From assembly GCA_022449545.1 (NCBI GenBank), contig JAKUPN010000001.1:62001-126000 (forward strand): 64,000 bases of DNA, written 5' to 3'. Each line of letters starts with the position of its first letter. Position 1 is the first letter of the stretch. This DNA comes from Alphaproteobacteria bacterium. GTDB taxonomy: Bacteria; Pseudomonadota; Alphaproteobacteria; UBA6615. The position numbers and the translations under genes are program-made. Under the pieces are notes generated by a model. The model did no database searches. It was not told the origin of the DNA and was given only the letters and a program-made list of their open reading frames with translations. Shown in pieces: positions 11,181-22,181 of this stretch.

Positions 11181-12152
11181 CTACTTAGCTTCTTCCGTGA
11201 ATTTACCTAGTGGATGGCTGGTGGCAATTAGCTTCCTAAGTCGGTAGTCTAGAACGTGAGTATATATTTGAGTAGTTGATATATCAGAATGGCCAAGCAT
11301 TTTCTGTACAGATCTTAGATCAGCCTCATTGTTTAATAGATGAGTAGCGAACGCGTGGCGTAAAATATGCGGACTCACTTTTGATTTGGGAATATCGGCC
11401 AGTACAGCTAACTCCTTCAGCAACTGAAAAAATCTTTGTCTTGTTATGGGAAGGCCTTTAGTCCCAGGAAATAAATAATTATTTACTTGTCCTTTATTTA
11501 CAAAAACATCACGTACCTTCATATATTCATTTACAGAATCTTTTGCCGCTTTATTAAGTGGAACCATTCTTTCACGATTACCTTTTCCAACTATTATTAT
11601 CACATTTGGATCTCTTTTCAGAACAGACACTGGTAATCCAATCAGTTCACTTGCCCGCATCCCAGTTGCATAACACAATTCCACCATCGCCTTAAGCCTT
11701 AAACCTTCTGCTCCTGGTAATTGGCTAGCTGATTTGATAAGTTTTGCAACTTCATTTTCAGTCAAAACTTTAGGAAGTTGACGACCCTTTCTAGGGCTTT
11801 TAAGAACAGCAGATGGATTGTCATCTCTTAAACCCTCAGAATTAAGAAACCTGTAAAAGGATTTCATAGCCGATAATCTTCTAGCAACAGTTCGAGAACT
11901 TATTCCTCTTTTCTGAAGATTAGCTAGATACTGTCGCAAATGTTCAGTTTCTGCAGTGTCAAGTGCCGCCACAGAAGAGTTCCTACCCTCTATTATGAAA
12001 CGTGCTAAGTCTTTGAGATCATGTCTGTAAGCGTCTAAAGTATTAGTAGCTATTCCTCTTTCAGCCAAAAGCATTTCAAGAAAGGCTTCCAGATACCTAC
12101 TACACCGCTCATTAGGTAGATTTCTTAAAATAATCTTTTGATCTTTATACAC
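11181..12152 (-). CDS. xerD: site-specific tyrosine recombinase XerD
   Basis: ATGMRASELIGL...SPHILRHAFATHLLNNEADLRSVQKMLGHSDISTTQIYTHV catalytic R..HxxR..H..Y pattern. Confidence 0.92.
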   Translation of the reverse strand: MYKDQKIILRNLPNERCSRYLEAFLEMLLAERGIATNTLDAYRHDLKDLARFIIEGRNSSVAALDTAETEHLRQYLANLQKRGISSRTVARRLSAMKSFYRFLNSEGLRDDNPSAVLKSPRKGRQLPKVLTENEVAKLIKSASQLPGAEGLRLKAMVELCYATGMRASELIGLPVSVLKRDPNVIIIVGKGNRERMVPLNKAAKDSVNEYMKVRDVFVNKGQVNNYLFPGTKGLPITRQRFFQLLKELAVLADIPKSKVSPHILRHAFATHLLNNEADLRSVQKMLGHSDISTTQIYTHVLDYRLRKLIATSHPLGKFTEEAK

Positions 12153-12170
12153 CTTATCTCTAACCAGTTT

Positions 12171-14126
12171 TCATGGATTTGTGTTCAAAGAAATTTCCAA
12201 GGCAATAGCTCTGGCTGTCCTGTGTAAACCAACTTTTTTCAATGACTCAATAATTGTATGGATAGCAATAGGGTGTAATCCAAAAACATCTCCTTCCCCA
12301 ATTGAAGAAAGAGTATAAAAAGCTGTCTCCGCAACACTACCTGATTCTGCAGCTCGCTTAAGCCCAAAATGTACTTCCAACGAAGGAAAAGTTATTTTTT
12401 CTATATCATCCGTGTTAGCTCGTAACCATAATTCCTTGGCTAATGGTTCTCCCAAGGCATCAAATAAAGCCAACATATTAGCAATATTTTTGGCTCCGCC
12501 GGGGCCTTCTTCCTCTTGAATAGCAATCCATTTAGAAAGCTTTTGATTATTCCACGCTAGTTGTTTTTTAGTCAGAATATAAGATTTCTGTTTTATTTTT
12601 CTTCCACTGTTTTCAGTTTCCTCATTGTGATTAAGCTTTAACGACTTTTCATCTTCATTATACGTTTTCTCACTCATATTAGGTGATAACTCTTTCCCAT
12701 ATGCTAATCGCAAGGAAGGCCACATTTTGGTATAAGTAACATCGGCATCAGGATCTGAATTCACTACTGAGCTAATTTCCCGAAACCATTCCAAAGCTTG
12801 ACTATTTTGTCCAACAGCTAAATTTGCTGATATGGCGTCACTCGCAAACCACAAAAGACTTGAAGAAGGTTTTATAAGGTTAAGCTTTGAAGATGTTAAT
12901 TTTACTGCTATGTGCCATTCGTCATATTCCTTTGCCAAATACCACATCTGCTGAAGTCCCTCAGCTCGAGAAATCGCCATATCATCACTAATCGAAGCAA
13001 GGTAAATGACGGCAAGACGAAGACCTGCAGAAGCATTTCCAGGCTCCAACAGAACCTCAACTATTTCATCCTCAGTAATTCCAAGTTCAATATAAACATT
13101 AGCTATTTCCTCAGGTGAAAGAGCACCCCATTTTGCAGCACGTCGAATTGCCATTAAACGCGATTGGCGGCTCGCATCCGATGTTGTTGCTATTGCTTTC
13201 AACAAACTAGGGGACTCTGAGCTAGCAAACCAATGTGGAACCTGCGCTCCAACAACACGTATCATTGCTAAATTCAGTGCATTTGCCTTACCTGGCGAGT
13301 TTAACACTTCAAGTGCAGGAGGCTTTCCTGAAATAATTGAGTTTGATAGCTCAAAAAAAATTTCGTCAGCAACTAAGTTTTGTTCACTAAGCAACTCGAG
13401 ACCTCTTCTAGCTCCCTCATACTCCATATTCAAAAGTTGGCAGAACACAACAAGTTTCTGTCCAAACTCTGATACAAACCCTGTTTCAAATTCTCTTACT
13501 AACTGGCAAGCTCCAGAAAGGTTAGAAGTCAGTAACTTCACACTAACTTTTTGCTCAACAAGAGCGTTCTTAACTGATTCGTTTGTAAGTTCATCTAATA
13601 TTAAAGAAGCATCCTGAAGCGCTCCCATCGAAATCAATTTTTCTAGTCTAAGTCTCAATAAACTCACACTGCCTTCGGAGTTATAATCAGAATAAAAATT
13701 CATCAAAAGTATTCTACGGGCCAAATTATTAGCAGCACTACTTCTTAAACGGTTGGGAATAGATGAAATTAAGCGAACTGCTGATTCTTGTGAAATCCCC
13801 TTCCAAAAGTTTTCATCTATTTTGTCTTCTTTTTGCCCGACTAATACTTCTCCTATACTGCTTTGTGACACTTCAGGGTTTGGCAAACGGTCTGGTGTCT
13901 CCGACACTTGCACTGATTTTATTGTAATCTCAGGTTTAACTTGAGAAGAAAAGCTTTTTGATGGGCGGGGCTTTGTAACTTCAACTTTTGGTACGAGTGA
14001 TACTGGGCCAGGTAAATTATTTGCTTCTTGCCCCAAAGCCGCAAGATTAGAAATAACACAAGTGCTTATTACAACCGTCAAAGCTATTGTCACTCTATAG
14101 AAGAGATCAACGCGTGAACCGATCAT
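12171..14126 (-). CDS. hypothetical exported or membrane-anchored helical-repeat-like protein
   Basis: N-terminal hydrophobic segment VTIALTVVISTCVISNLAAL after a basic start, then a long helical (TPR-like) protein; internal Met MIGSRVDL taken as start. Confidence 0.6.
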   Translation of the reverse strand: MIGSRVDLFYRVTIALTVVISTCVISNLAALGQEANNLPGPVSLVPKVEVTKPRPSKSFSSQVKPEITIKSVQVSETPDRLPNPEVSQSSIGEVLVGQKEDKIDENFWKGISQESAVRLISSIPNRLRSSAANNLARRILLMNFYSDYNSEGSVSLLRLRLEKLISMGALQDASLILDELTNESVKNALVEQKVSVKLLTSNLSGACQLVREFETGFVSEFGQKLVVFCQLLNMEYEGARRGLELLSEQNLVADEIFFELSNSIISGKPPALEVLNSPGKANALNLAMIRVVGAQVPHWFASSESPSLLKAIATTSDASRQSRLMAIRRAAKWGALSPEEIANVYIELGITEDEIVEVLLEPGNASAGLRLAVIYLASISDDMAISRAEGLQQMWYLAKEYDEWHIAVKLTSSKLNLIKPSSSLLWFASDAISANLAVGQNSQALEWFREISSVVNSDPDADVTYTKMWPSLRLAYGKELSPNMSEKTYNEDEKSLKLNHNEETENSGRKIKQKSYILTKKQLAWNNQKLSKWIAIQEEEGPGGAKNIANMLALFDALGEPLAKELWLRANTDDIEKITFPSLEVHFGLKRAAESGSVAETAFYTLSSIGEGDVFGLHPIAIHTIIESLKKVGLHRTARAIALEISLNTNP

Positions 14127-14397
14127 TTGGAACCACCTTTTCAATAAGCTGACTTGGTGCAGGTATATCCCAGGCAATCAGAAAAACAGCTCCACCAATA
14201 AGTATAACTATTATCGATATTATTAATATTTTTAGCAACTTTACGCCTATTCTTATTTTTTAATCTATTATTTAAAATGATACATCAGGTATAAAATTCA
14301 TAAAACGTCAAAAACGGGACAAAAACTTAGTTATTGTGATAAATTTAAAAAATGGCAATTCCGCGGCAAAGATAAAGAAACTATATAATAATAGAGA

Positions 14398-14991
14398 ATG
14401 ACTAGATCTGATAAAATTACTGATAATATAGGCAAAGAAAACGATTCTTGTCTAAAACGCCCTTCTATTAAAAAGACTATTGTAATAATTGGTCTTATGG
14501 GCGCGGGAAAAACCTCTATTGGTCGTAGATTGGCAGAACAGTTAGATCTTACATTTAAGGATTCCGATGAAGAGGTTGAAATAGCGGCAAGACTATCCAT
14601 AAATGAAATTTTTGCCAACCTAGGTGAAAAAAAATTCAGAGAGGGCGAACGTCGGGTAATTAGTCGTTTACTAGACGATAAACCTATAGTTTTAGCCACA
14701 GGTGGAGGAGCGTTTATGGACAGATTCATACGTAATAAGATTGCAAATAACGGCATCTCTATATGGCTCAAATCAGATCTACCTACTCTAGTCAAAAGAA
14801 CTTCTAGACGTAATAATAGACCTCTATTAAATAATACCGACCAAAGATCAACTTTAAAAAAATTAATTGATGACCGTTATCCCACTTATAAACTGGCTGA
14901 CATAACCATAGAAAGCAATGATGAATCTGTGGAGAACACCTTAAGAAAGGCTATGGAAGCTTTGGACAACTATCTAGCAGAAAGAAAATGA
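14398..14991 (+). CDS. aroK: shikimate kinase
   Basis: IIGLMGAGKTSIGRRLAEQL P-loop, DSDEEVE, LATGGGAFM. Confidence 0.95.
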   Translation: MTRSDKITDNIGKENDSCLKRPSIKKTIVIIGLMGAGKTSIGRRLAEQLDLTFKDSDEEVEIAARLSINEIFANLGEKKFREGERRVISRLLDDKPIVLATGGGAFMDRFIRNKIANNGISIWLKSDLPTLVKRTSRRNNRPLLNNTDQRSTLKKLIDDRYPTYKLADITIESNDESVENTLRKAMEALDNYLAERK

Positions 14992-16121
14992 AATTAAGCT
15001 CTAAAATTGAGCCGGCTGAACAAATAAGAGTCAGCCTAAAAGAACGAAGTTATGATATTTTAATTGGATCTGATCTCTTGGATGCAGCCGGCACACTTAT
15101 CGCAAAAGGTATTGAAACCTCAAAGGCCTACATAGTTACTGACTCCAACGTCTCAACTCACTACGCTAATCGATTAATTTCAAGTTTGAATAATGCTGGA
15201 ATAGAAAACGATATAATTATTCTTGAACCAGGTGAAAAAACGAAATCGTTTAAAGTGTTTGAAGGTTTATTAAATACAATTATTGAAAAAGGGGTCGAGC
15301 GCTCAAATACTTTAATCGCCTTGGGAGGGGGTGTAGTAGGAGATATAACCGGATTTGCTGCAAGTACAATTTTAAGAGGCATTAATTACGTTCAGATTCC
15401 CACAACTTTATTAGCTCAAGTAGATAGTTCAGTTGGTGGTAAAACGGCTATCAACTCTTCCTCAGGAAAGAATCTGATTGGTAGTTTCTATCAACCTAAG
15501 CTTGTCTTAGCAGATTTACGGACTCTAGAAACTTTGCCTGAAAGAGAATTATTAGCTGGGTATGCAGAAACTGTAAAATATGGTCTTATTGGCGATTCCG
15601 TATTTTTCTCATGGTTAGAAAAAAATGGAGAAAATTTACTCAAAGGTGAACAGTCCTATCTAATTCATGCAATCGCCACCAGTTGTAAAATGAAATCGGA
15701 GATAGTTGCCCAAGATGAAAAAGAAAAAGGGGAAAGAGCACTATTAAATTTGGGCCATACCTTTGCTCACGCACTAGAATCAGAAGTAGGATTCGATAAT
15801 CATATACTGCATGGAGAGGCTGTCGCCATAGGCATATGTCTAGCTTTCAATCTGTCAACAAATTTGGGTTTGTGTCCAATTTCTGATACAGAAAGAGTAC
15901 AAAAACATTTTCGTTCGATTGGATTATCCGTTGAACCGCCAGAGCACCCCTCAGGAGAATGGAAGATCGACGCAATAATGAAGCTTATAGGACTGGATAA
16001 GAAAGTAGTAAATAATCACCCTGTTTTCATACTTTCCAAAGGAATTGGAAGTTCTTTCATAGCAGATGATGTGCCCCTTAATGAGGTTAGACAACTTCTA
16101 GAAAATACATTCCTTGGATGA
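14988..16121 (+). CDS. aroB: 3-dehydroquinate synthase
   Basis: IALGGGVVGDITGFAASTILRGINYVQIPTTLLAQVDSSVGGKTAINSSSGKNLIGSFYQP; overlaps aroK by 4 bp. Confidence 0.97.
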   Translation: MKLSSKIEPAEQIRVSLKERSYDILIGSDLLDAAGTLIAKGIETSKAYIVTDSNVSTHYANRLISSLNNAGIENDIIILEPGEKTKSFKVFEGLLNTIIEKGVERSNTLIALGGGVVGDITGFAASTILRGINYVQIPTTLLAQVDSSVGGKTAINSSSGKNLIGSFYQPKLVLADLRTLETLPERELLAGYAETVKYGLIGDSVFFSWLEKNGENLLKGEQSYLIHAIATSCKMKSEIVAQDEKEKGERALLNLGHTFAHALESEVGFDNHILHGEAVAIGICLAFNLSTNLGLCPISDTERVQKHFRSIGLSVEPPEHPSGEWKIDAIMKLIGLDKKVVNNHPVFILSKGIGSSFIADDVPLNEVRQLLENTFLG

Positions 16122-16282
16122 TAAATTAATATTCATAATTTACTGACTTATATGTACTGTTTTATTTCTCCCTGTATCTATTTTCAGCTGCCCTCAACAT
16201 CACTGAATAACAAACATCTGATGATAATAAATCAAACGGTTATTATAAATCCTTCACAAATTTTAGCTAAAGGAGTTAGTTG

Positions 16283-16837
16283 ATGCCTCTATCTTCTCCA
16301 CAGACAAGAGAAACCATGCACACCAGGAGGGTCACATGTACAGGCCATCGACGTGATGATGGTCTATGGGACATCGAGGGACATCTCATTGATGAAAAAA
16401 CCTATGAATTCTGTAATGATGAAAGAGGTAAGGTTCTTCCAGGTGAACCAGTACATGAAATGTGGATTCGTCTAACTATTACCGAAAAAATGGAGATAAA
16501 AAAAGTTGAAGCAGTCACTGACCATAGTCCTTTTAGCATATGTCGTAATATAACTCCGAACTTTCAAAAATTAATCGGAATAACTATTGGCCCTGGATGG
16601 CGTAAGCAAGTACTTTCAAGGGTAGGTGGAATCGAGGGGTGCACTCATATTGTAGAACTACTAGGGCCTGTTGCCACAACAGCTTTCCAATCTATAACCC
16701 CTGTCAAGAACCGCGAAGAAAAAGTTAATCGTGTTTCATCCGATAAGCCACCACGATTATTGAACACTTGCCACGCATTTAGAAGTGATGGGGAAATAAC
16801 TAAAAAATACTGGCCTAAGTTTTATGATGGTTCATAG
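16283..16837 (+). CDS. DUF2889 family protein
   Basis: MHTRRVTCTGHRRDDGLWDIEGHLIDEKTY...PGEPVHEMWIRLTI...GCTHIVELLGPVATTAFQ; SD-like AAGGAG at 16270-16275. Confidence 0.85.
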   Translation: MPLSSPQTRETMHTRRVTCTGHRRDDGLWDIEGHLIDEKTYEFCNDERGKVLPGEPVHEMWIRLTITEKMEIKKVEAVTDHSPFSICRNITPNFQKLIGITIGPGWRKQVLSRVGGIEGCTHIVELLGPVATTAFQSITPVKNREEKVNRVSSDKPPRLLNTCHAFRSDGEITKKYWPKFYDGS

Positions 16838-16915
16838 CAACATAAATAGATGGTCTTCAGTAATTGCTAACAGAGAGCTAAGATAAACTAAATAAAATTT
16901 TTTCTTTTGATTGAA

Positions 16916-17185
16916 CTAAATATCACTTGGCGAACTAGCTTTTATTGAGATTGAATGAAGACCAGCTGAAAACTCATCAGCTAGTAGACCATGGATAAGC
17001 CTTTCACGATCAATCCTAGTCTTATTTGTAAATTCCTCAGATATAATTTCAATTCGGAAGTGGGTTTCTCCTACTCCTGATGCTTCTGCATGACCAACAT
17101 GAAGGTCCGAATCGTCAATTATTTTAATCTTGATTGGCCTTAAAGCCTGAGAAAGAATAGAATGCATTTTATCCAAGCGTTTCAA
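16916..17185 (-). CDS. bolA: BolA family protein
   Basis: IKIIDDSDLHVGHAEASGVGETHFRIEIISEEFTNKTRIDRERLIHGLLADEF. Confidence 0.92.
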   Translation of the reverse strand: MKRLDKMHSILSQALRPIKIKIIDDSDLHVGHAEASGVGETHFRIEIISEEFTNKTRIDRERLIHGLLADEFSAGLHSISIKASSPSDI

Positions 17186-17310
17186 ATTAGTCTCCCGATG
17201 ATGTTTAATTTCTTATAAACAAACATAAATTAATATACTTGTTGTATTGTTATTGCAAAAATTAAACTGGATGTCTTGCAGTAACAAAACAATCCCTACA
17301 TATTAATAGG

Positions 17311-17883
17311 ATGCGTGAAGGATTTGACGGCAATTATTCAATGGAAAAGGAGACTACCGATCCGATTAACGATCGGGAGAACCGCAAGTGTGATCAAGCT
17401 AATTGTAAACGTCAGGCCGAATACCGTGCTCCAAAATCGCGCGAAAACCTTCAAGAATATTACTGGTTTTGCTTAGAGCATATTAGACTCTATAATAGTT
17501 CGTGGAACTATTATAAGGGCATGACTGATGTTGAGGTAGAGTTAGAAAGACGCGCAGATGCATACTGGCATCGTCGTACCTCGCCTCTCGGAAGCAATAG
17601 TAGACATAAGGTTAATATAGAAGATAATTACGGTATTTTTGATAAAGAAAAGGAAGATAACAAAAGAAAAAGTGATTTTTTTAAATTGACTGCACCCGAG
17701 CTAAGTGCTCTATCAGTTTTAGGCTTGTCACCTCCTGTAATCATAAAGGAGTTGAAAAGTAAATATAAAGAGCTTGTTAAACTCTATCATCCAGACACTA
17801 ATGGTGGCAGTAAATCAGCCGAGGAAAAGTTGAAATCAATCAATAGAGCCTATGAGATACTTATGCGACGTACTAATTCTTAG
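17311..17883 (+). CDS. J-domain (DnaJ-like) protein with N-terminal CxxxxC segment
   Basis: C-terminal J domain IKELKSKYKELVKLYHPDTNGGSKSAEEKLKSINRAYEIL with HPD motif. Confidence 0.88.
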   Translation: MREGFDGNYSMEKETTDPINDRENRKCDQANCKRQAEYRAPKSRENLQEYYWFCLEHIRLYNSSWNYYKGMTDVEVELERRADAYWHRRTSPLGSNSRHKVNIEDNYGIFDKEKEDNKRKSDFFKLTAPELSALSVLGLSPPVIIKELKSKYKELVKLYHPDTNGGSKSAEEKLKSINRAYEILMRRTNS

Positions 17884-17926
17884 GAAAAACCCTAGGCCCA
17901 CTCTTAATTATAAATTGGAAGTTTAA

Positions 17927-18952
17927 ATGGATCCGAAAGAACCAATAATGCCCCCTGAATCAATATCTAGCGGTGATATGCCCTCTAATAGCGTTCCCGA
18001 TATGACTGTATCTGCAAGACAAGTTTTTGGTGTAGATACTGACATGGAGATTCCAGCTTTTTCTGAGCCAACAGTACACGTGCCAGAACTCGACGAAAGC
18101 TACCGATTTGATCCAGATACCACTTTAGCCGTTTTAGCTGGCTTTTCTCATAATAGGAGAGTCCTAATACAAGGATACCATGGAACCGGAAAATCAACTC
18201 ATATTGAACAAGTTGCAGCTCGCCTAAATTGGCCTTGTATTCGTATAAACCTCGACAGTCATATTAGTAGAATTGATCTTATTGGAAAAGATGCCATAGT
18301 TTTAAAGGACGGTCAGCAGGTGACTGAGTTTAGGGAAGGATTGTTACCGTGGACCTTACAACATCCTTGCGCGCTAGTATTTGATGAATATGACGCAGGT
18401 CGGCCTGACGTAATGTTTGTGATTCAGCGTGTTCTTGAAGCAGACAGTAAACTGACACTGTTGGATCAAAATAAAGTAATAAGGCCCCATAGCAGCTTTC
18501 GACTTTTTGCAACAGCTAATACCGTTGGATTGGGAGATACAACAGGCCTCTATCACGGAACACAGCAAATTAATCAAGCCCAGATGGATAGATGGAATAT
18601 AGTGACTACGCTAAATTATCTTCCACACGAACAGGAAGTGGAAATAGTCATTTCTAAAAGTCCAGAATACGACAATGAGGAAGGACGCAAAACAATTGCA
18701 GCCATGGTCGCTACGGCAGAGCTGACTCGTGCAGGCTTCGTTGCAGGAGACATATCAACTGTAATGTCACCCCGTACAGTCATGACTTGGGCTGATAACG
18801 CAAATATATTTGGATCCATCTCACTTGGGTTTCAGGTAACGTTTTTAAATAAATGTGATGAAGTAGAACGCACTACCGTAGCCGAATATTTTCAAAGGTG
18901 TTTCGGGGTGGAGCTTACAGACAGTATTATTGAACAACCTATAGAACAATAG
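17927..18952 (+). CDS. cobS: cobaltochelatase subunit CobS (AAA+ MoxR-type ATPase)
   Basis: SARQVFGVDTDMEIPAFSE N-terminus, Walker A GYHGTGKST, Walker B ALVFDEYDAGRPDVMFVIQRVLE. Confidence 0.93.
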   Translation: MDPKEPIMPPESISSGDMPSNSVPDMTVSARQVFGVDTDMEIPAFSEPTVHVPELDESYRFDPDTTLAVLAGFSHNRRVLIQGYHGTGKSTHIEQVAARLNWPCIRINLDSHISRIDLIGKDAIVLKDGQQVTEFREGLLPWTLQHPCALVFDEYDAGRPDVMFVIQRVLEADSKLTLLDQNKVIRPHSSFRLFATANTVGLGDTTGLYHGTQQINQAQMDRWNIVTTLNYLPHEQEVEIVISKSPEYDNEEGRKTIAAMVATAELTRAGFVAGDISTVMSPRTVMTWADNANIFGSISLGFQVTFLNKCDEVERTTVAEYFQRCFGVELTDSIIEQPIEQ

Positions 18953-18974
18953 GTTATAGGAAGCTATCTCAGCA

Positions 18975-20852
18975 ATGGTTAAAGGTAATAATGATGGCCC
19001 TGTAGAAGAGTTCCGCCGAATTACAGAAGCGGCTATGCGGGCTATTGGACGTAATGCTGAAATTTCGGTTAGATTTTCACCTGACCCACCCAGTTCAAAG
19101 GGAAATGAAGCGTGTTTGCCCCTGCCAAGCCGCGATTTACCTCATGAGGAAGTCAGTGTTGTACGTGGAGAATCAGATTCCATAGCCCTGAAGCAACGTT
19201 ATCACAACCCAATCATTCACAATGATAGGTTGCCTGCTACTTCAACAGCACAAGAGCTTTATGACACAGTAGAGCAAGTACGCGTTGAGTCGATCGGTAC
19301 AAAATATATGACAGGCGTAGCAAACAACTTAGATGCCGCATTAGAGGAACGCTGCCGGTCTAAAGGTTTTGCTAGAGTTACTGAAAGAGAGCAAGTTCCT
19401 ATAGCAGAAGCTGTAGGCTTGCTAGCTAGGGAAGCAATAACTGGGCGTCAGCCACCTCCTTCGGCTCGTCAAATGTTAGATTTATGGAGACCTTTTATTG
19501 AGTCTAAAGCAGGTTCTGTTCTAAATGAACTAGAAAAAAGCCTATATGATCAAGCTGAGTTCCAAGATGTAGTTAGAAAAATCATAACTGATTTAGGGTT
19601 TTCCGATGATGAAATGAATGCTTCTCCAGAAACCGATGGTGCAGAAGGAGAAAACCAAGAATCAGGAGAAGGTCAACAAGACGGAGAAAATGAAACAGAA
19701 GGTGATGCTTCAGCTACAGATGGAACCGGAGAGCAGCAAGAGGGTGATGAACAATTTGAAGAAACAGACATGCTCACTGAAGATGGAGATGGAGAACTTC
19801 AACCTGGTTCGGGAGAAGAAGATCCTGAAGCTCCTGGAAGTCCATGGCGACCGCCTGATGGAACACATAACCAAGCCAACCATTTTAATTATAAAATATT
19901 CACAGGAGAATTTGACGAAATAGTTGAAGCAGGTGACTTATGTGATCATGACGAGTTAACACGCTTGCGACTGCAACTGGATCAACAAATTGGGCATCTC
20001 CAAAGCGTTATTTCTCGACTAGCAAATAGGTTACAACGCCGATTAATGGCGAAACAAACAAGATCGTGGGATTTTGACTTAGAAGAGGGCTTACTCGACA
20101 CTGGACGACTGTCTCGGGTAGTAACAAACCCGACGCATCCGCTAAGTTTCAAACAAGAAAAAGATACAAACTTTAGAGATACTGTTGTAACACTCCTTAT
20201 CGATAATTCTGGTTCAATGCGAGGTAGGCCCATCTCGGTGGCTGCAATGAGTGCAGATATACTAGCTCGAACTCTTGAAAGATGTGGAGTAAAAGTAGAG
20301 ATATTGGGCTTTACCACAAGAGCTTGGAAGGGCGGACAATCTCGTGAAAAATGGCTTACTGCAGCCAAGCCCACAAGCCCAGGGAGGCTAAACGATTTGC
20401 GTCATATAATCTATAAATCAGCTGATGCACCCTGGAGGAGAGCTCGCAAAAACCTAGGTCTAATGTTACGAGAGGGCCTTTTGAAAGAAAATATCGACGG
20501 AGAGGCGCTAATTTGGGCTCATGAAAGACTATTAGCTAGATCTGAACAACGACGTATTTTAGTAATTGTATCCGATGGAGCGCCGGTCGACGATTCAACT
20601 TTATCGGTCAATGCTGGTAACTATCTAGAACGTCATCTTAGACAAGTAATAGAATGGATAGAAACTTACTCACAAATAGAATTGCTCGCTATAGGAATTG
20701 GTCATGATGTGACCCGTTACTATCGACGTGCAGTAACTATTGTTGATGCTGAACAGCTTGGTGGAACAGTTATGGACCAATTAGCCGAGCTATTTGAGGA
20801 GGAAGATTCTTCTTTTATGACTAACCGGCCACGCAGAAAGAAAATCGCCTAG
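18975..20852 (+). CDS. cobT: cobaltochelatase subunit CobT (VWA/MIDAS protein)
   Basis: Long acidic linker, then [52 protein letters not shown]. Confidence 0.93.
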   Translation: MVKGNNDGPVEEFRRITEAAMRAIGRNAEISVRFSPDPPSSKGNEACLPLPSRDLPHEEVSVVRGESDSIALKQRYHNPIIHNDRLPATSTAQELYDTVEQVRVESIGTKYMTGVANNLDAALEERCRSKGFARVTEREQVPIAEAVGLLAREAITGRQPPPSARQMLDLWRPFIESKAGSVLNELEKSLYDQAEFQDVVRKIITDLGFSDDEMNASPETDGAEGENQESGEGQQDGENETEGDASATDGTGEQQEGDEQFEETDMLTEDGDGELQPGSGEEDPEAPGSPWRPPDGTHNQANHFNYKIFTGEFDEIVEAGDLCDHDELTRLRLQLDQQIGHLQSVISRLANRLQRRLMAKQTRSWDFDLEEGLLDTGRLSRVVTNPTHPLSFKQEKDTNFRDTVVTLLIDNSGSMRGRPISVAAMSADILARTLERCGVKVEILGFTTRAWKGGQSREKWLTAAKPTSPGRLNDLRHIIYKSADAPWRRARKNLGLMLREGLLKENIDGEALIWAHERLLARSEQRRILVIVSDGAPVDDSTLSVNAGNYLERHLRQVIEWIETYSQIELLAIGIGHDVTRYYRRAVTIVDAEQLGGTVMDQLAELFEEEDSSFMTNRPRRKKIA

Positions 20853-20873
20853 AACAAAGTTGTCTATATACTA

Positions 20874-22112
20874 TCAACTAGAAAACCATATTTCACGAGA
20901 TGAAGCGTAGTCATCATTCATTATTGATGTCCTTATAAAGTCCATGAGGCGATTCATAAACGAAACGTTGTGAATAGCTATGTACTGGCTCACGGTAATC
21001 TCACCCGCCTTAATAAGGTGGTGCAAATAGGCTCGAGTAAATTTTCTACATGTGTAACAATTGCAGTCTAAATCGATAGGAGAGTTGTCATCTCTAAAGG
21101 ACGAATTCTTGAGGTTTATGTGATCGCGATCAAGAGAATTATTTAAAGACTTTGGACGAACATAGGCTCCTCCATGACGCGCTAAACGAGTTGGATTAAC
21201 ACAATCAAAAGTATCTATTCCCATAGCGACACCATCCCAAATGTCAACGACCCCACCAATTCCCAGTAAATGTGTCGGATGAGGTTTCTTTGTAGCTGCA
21301 TTTAACGGCGCCATGGCCATTCCCATCACATCCTTTAAATCAAACTTATTACTACCCAAACAACCTCCAATGGCATATCCAAAATAGTCTTGAGAAGCTG
21401 TAAACTCCGCACTCTCTAGACGTAGATCTTCATAGACACCTCCCTGAACTATTCCGTATAAAGCTTGTTTTCCAGCAGATCCCACTTTTTCCTTTTCAAA
21501 CTCTTTGATACTTCTTAACGCCCATCTATGAGACATGCTCATTGATTCAGCAGTATAATCTCTGCCCACCTCATATGGAGAGCACTCATCAAGAACTAAT
21601 ATTAGATCTGCCCCTAATTTTCTTTGAACCTGAACAGAAGATTCAGGAGTTAATGTATGGATACTGCCATCTATATAGGATTTAAAGACAGCACCTTCCT
21701 CCTCAATTCTAATTAATAAGGGCTTTCGCTTGGTTTTACGATTTCCCTTTATTTCTGCAGACGCACTGCCACCACCAAGAGAAAATATTTGAAAGCCTCC
21801 TGAATCTGTTAACATGGGTCCATTCCAAGCAACCATTTTATGTAAACCACCGAGCTTAGCTACTATTTCTGGACCAGGCTGCAACATAAGATGGTATGTA
21901 TTAGACAAAATCACTTGCGTACCAGCTTCTTTCATCTGATCCGGTGCCACACCACGAATGACTCCATTAGTGGCACAAAAAATGAAGGAAGGAGTGTTAA
22001 TAGAGCCATGGGGCGTATGAATCACGCCCGCCCTAGCTGCGCCAGGCCAAGACTGTTCCGCTGTAGTTTTGTGCTGAATAATGAAATCAAACGATGTTGT
22101 TTTTTTATCCAA
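20874..22112 (-). CDS. tgt: tRNA-guanine transglycosylase (queuosine)
   Basis: TPSFIFCATNGVIRGVAPDQ...VILSNTYHLMLQPG...MLTDSGGFQIFSLG, zinc site CNCYTCRKFTRAYLHHL. Confidence 0.96.
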   Translation of the reverse strand: MDKKTTSFDFIIQHKTTAEQSWPGAARAGVIHTPHGSINTPSFIFCATNGVIRGVAPDQMKEAGTQVILSNTYHLMLQPGPEIVAKLGGLHKMVAWNGPMLTDSGGFQIFSLGGGSASAEIKGNRKTKRKPLLIRIEEEGAVFKSYIDGSIHTLTPESSVQVQRKLGADLILVLDECSPYEVGRDYTAESMSMSHRWALRSIKEFEKEKVGSAGKQALYGIVQGGVYEDLRLESAEFTASQDYFGYAIGGCLGSNKFDLKDVMGMAMAPLNAATKKPHPTHLLGIGGVVDIWDGVAMGIDTFDCVNPTRLARHGGAYVRPKSLNNSLDRDHINLKNSSFRDDNSPIDLDCNCYTCRKFTRAYLHHLIKAGEITVSQYIAIHNVSFMNRLMDFIRTSIMNDDYASSREIWFSS

Positions 22113-22181
22113 ATTTTTTGTCCTATAAAGCAGAAAACTCTATTTACAATCCATTTTAGTACATATTTATACTCAGAAAAA

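Noticed and set aside
11181-12152. Tyrosine recombinase as a sign of an integrated mobile element
   Set aside because: The protein reads as housekeeping XerD, lies between accA and aroK-aroB, and no att repeats, phage or conjugation genes are nearby.
19618-19923. 101-aa ORF in another frame within cobT
   Set aside because: It is a frame-shifted reading of the repetitive GAA/GAT-rich acidic linker of CobT; no independent evidence of coding.
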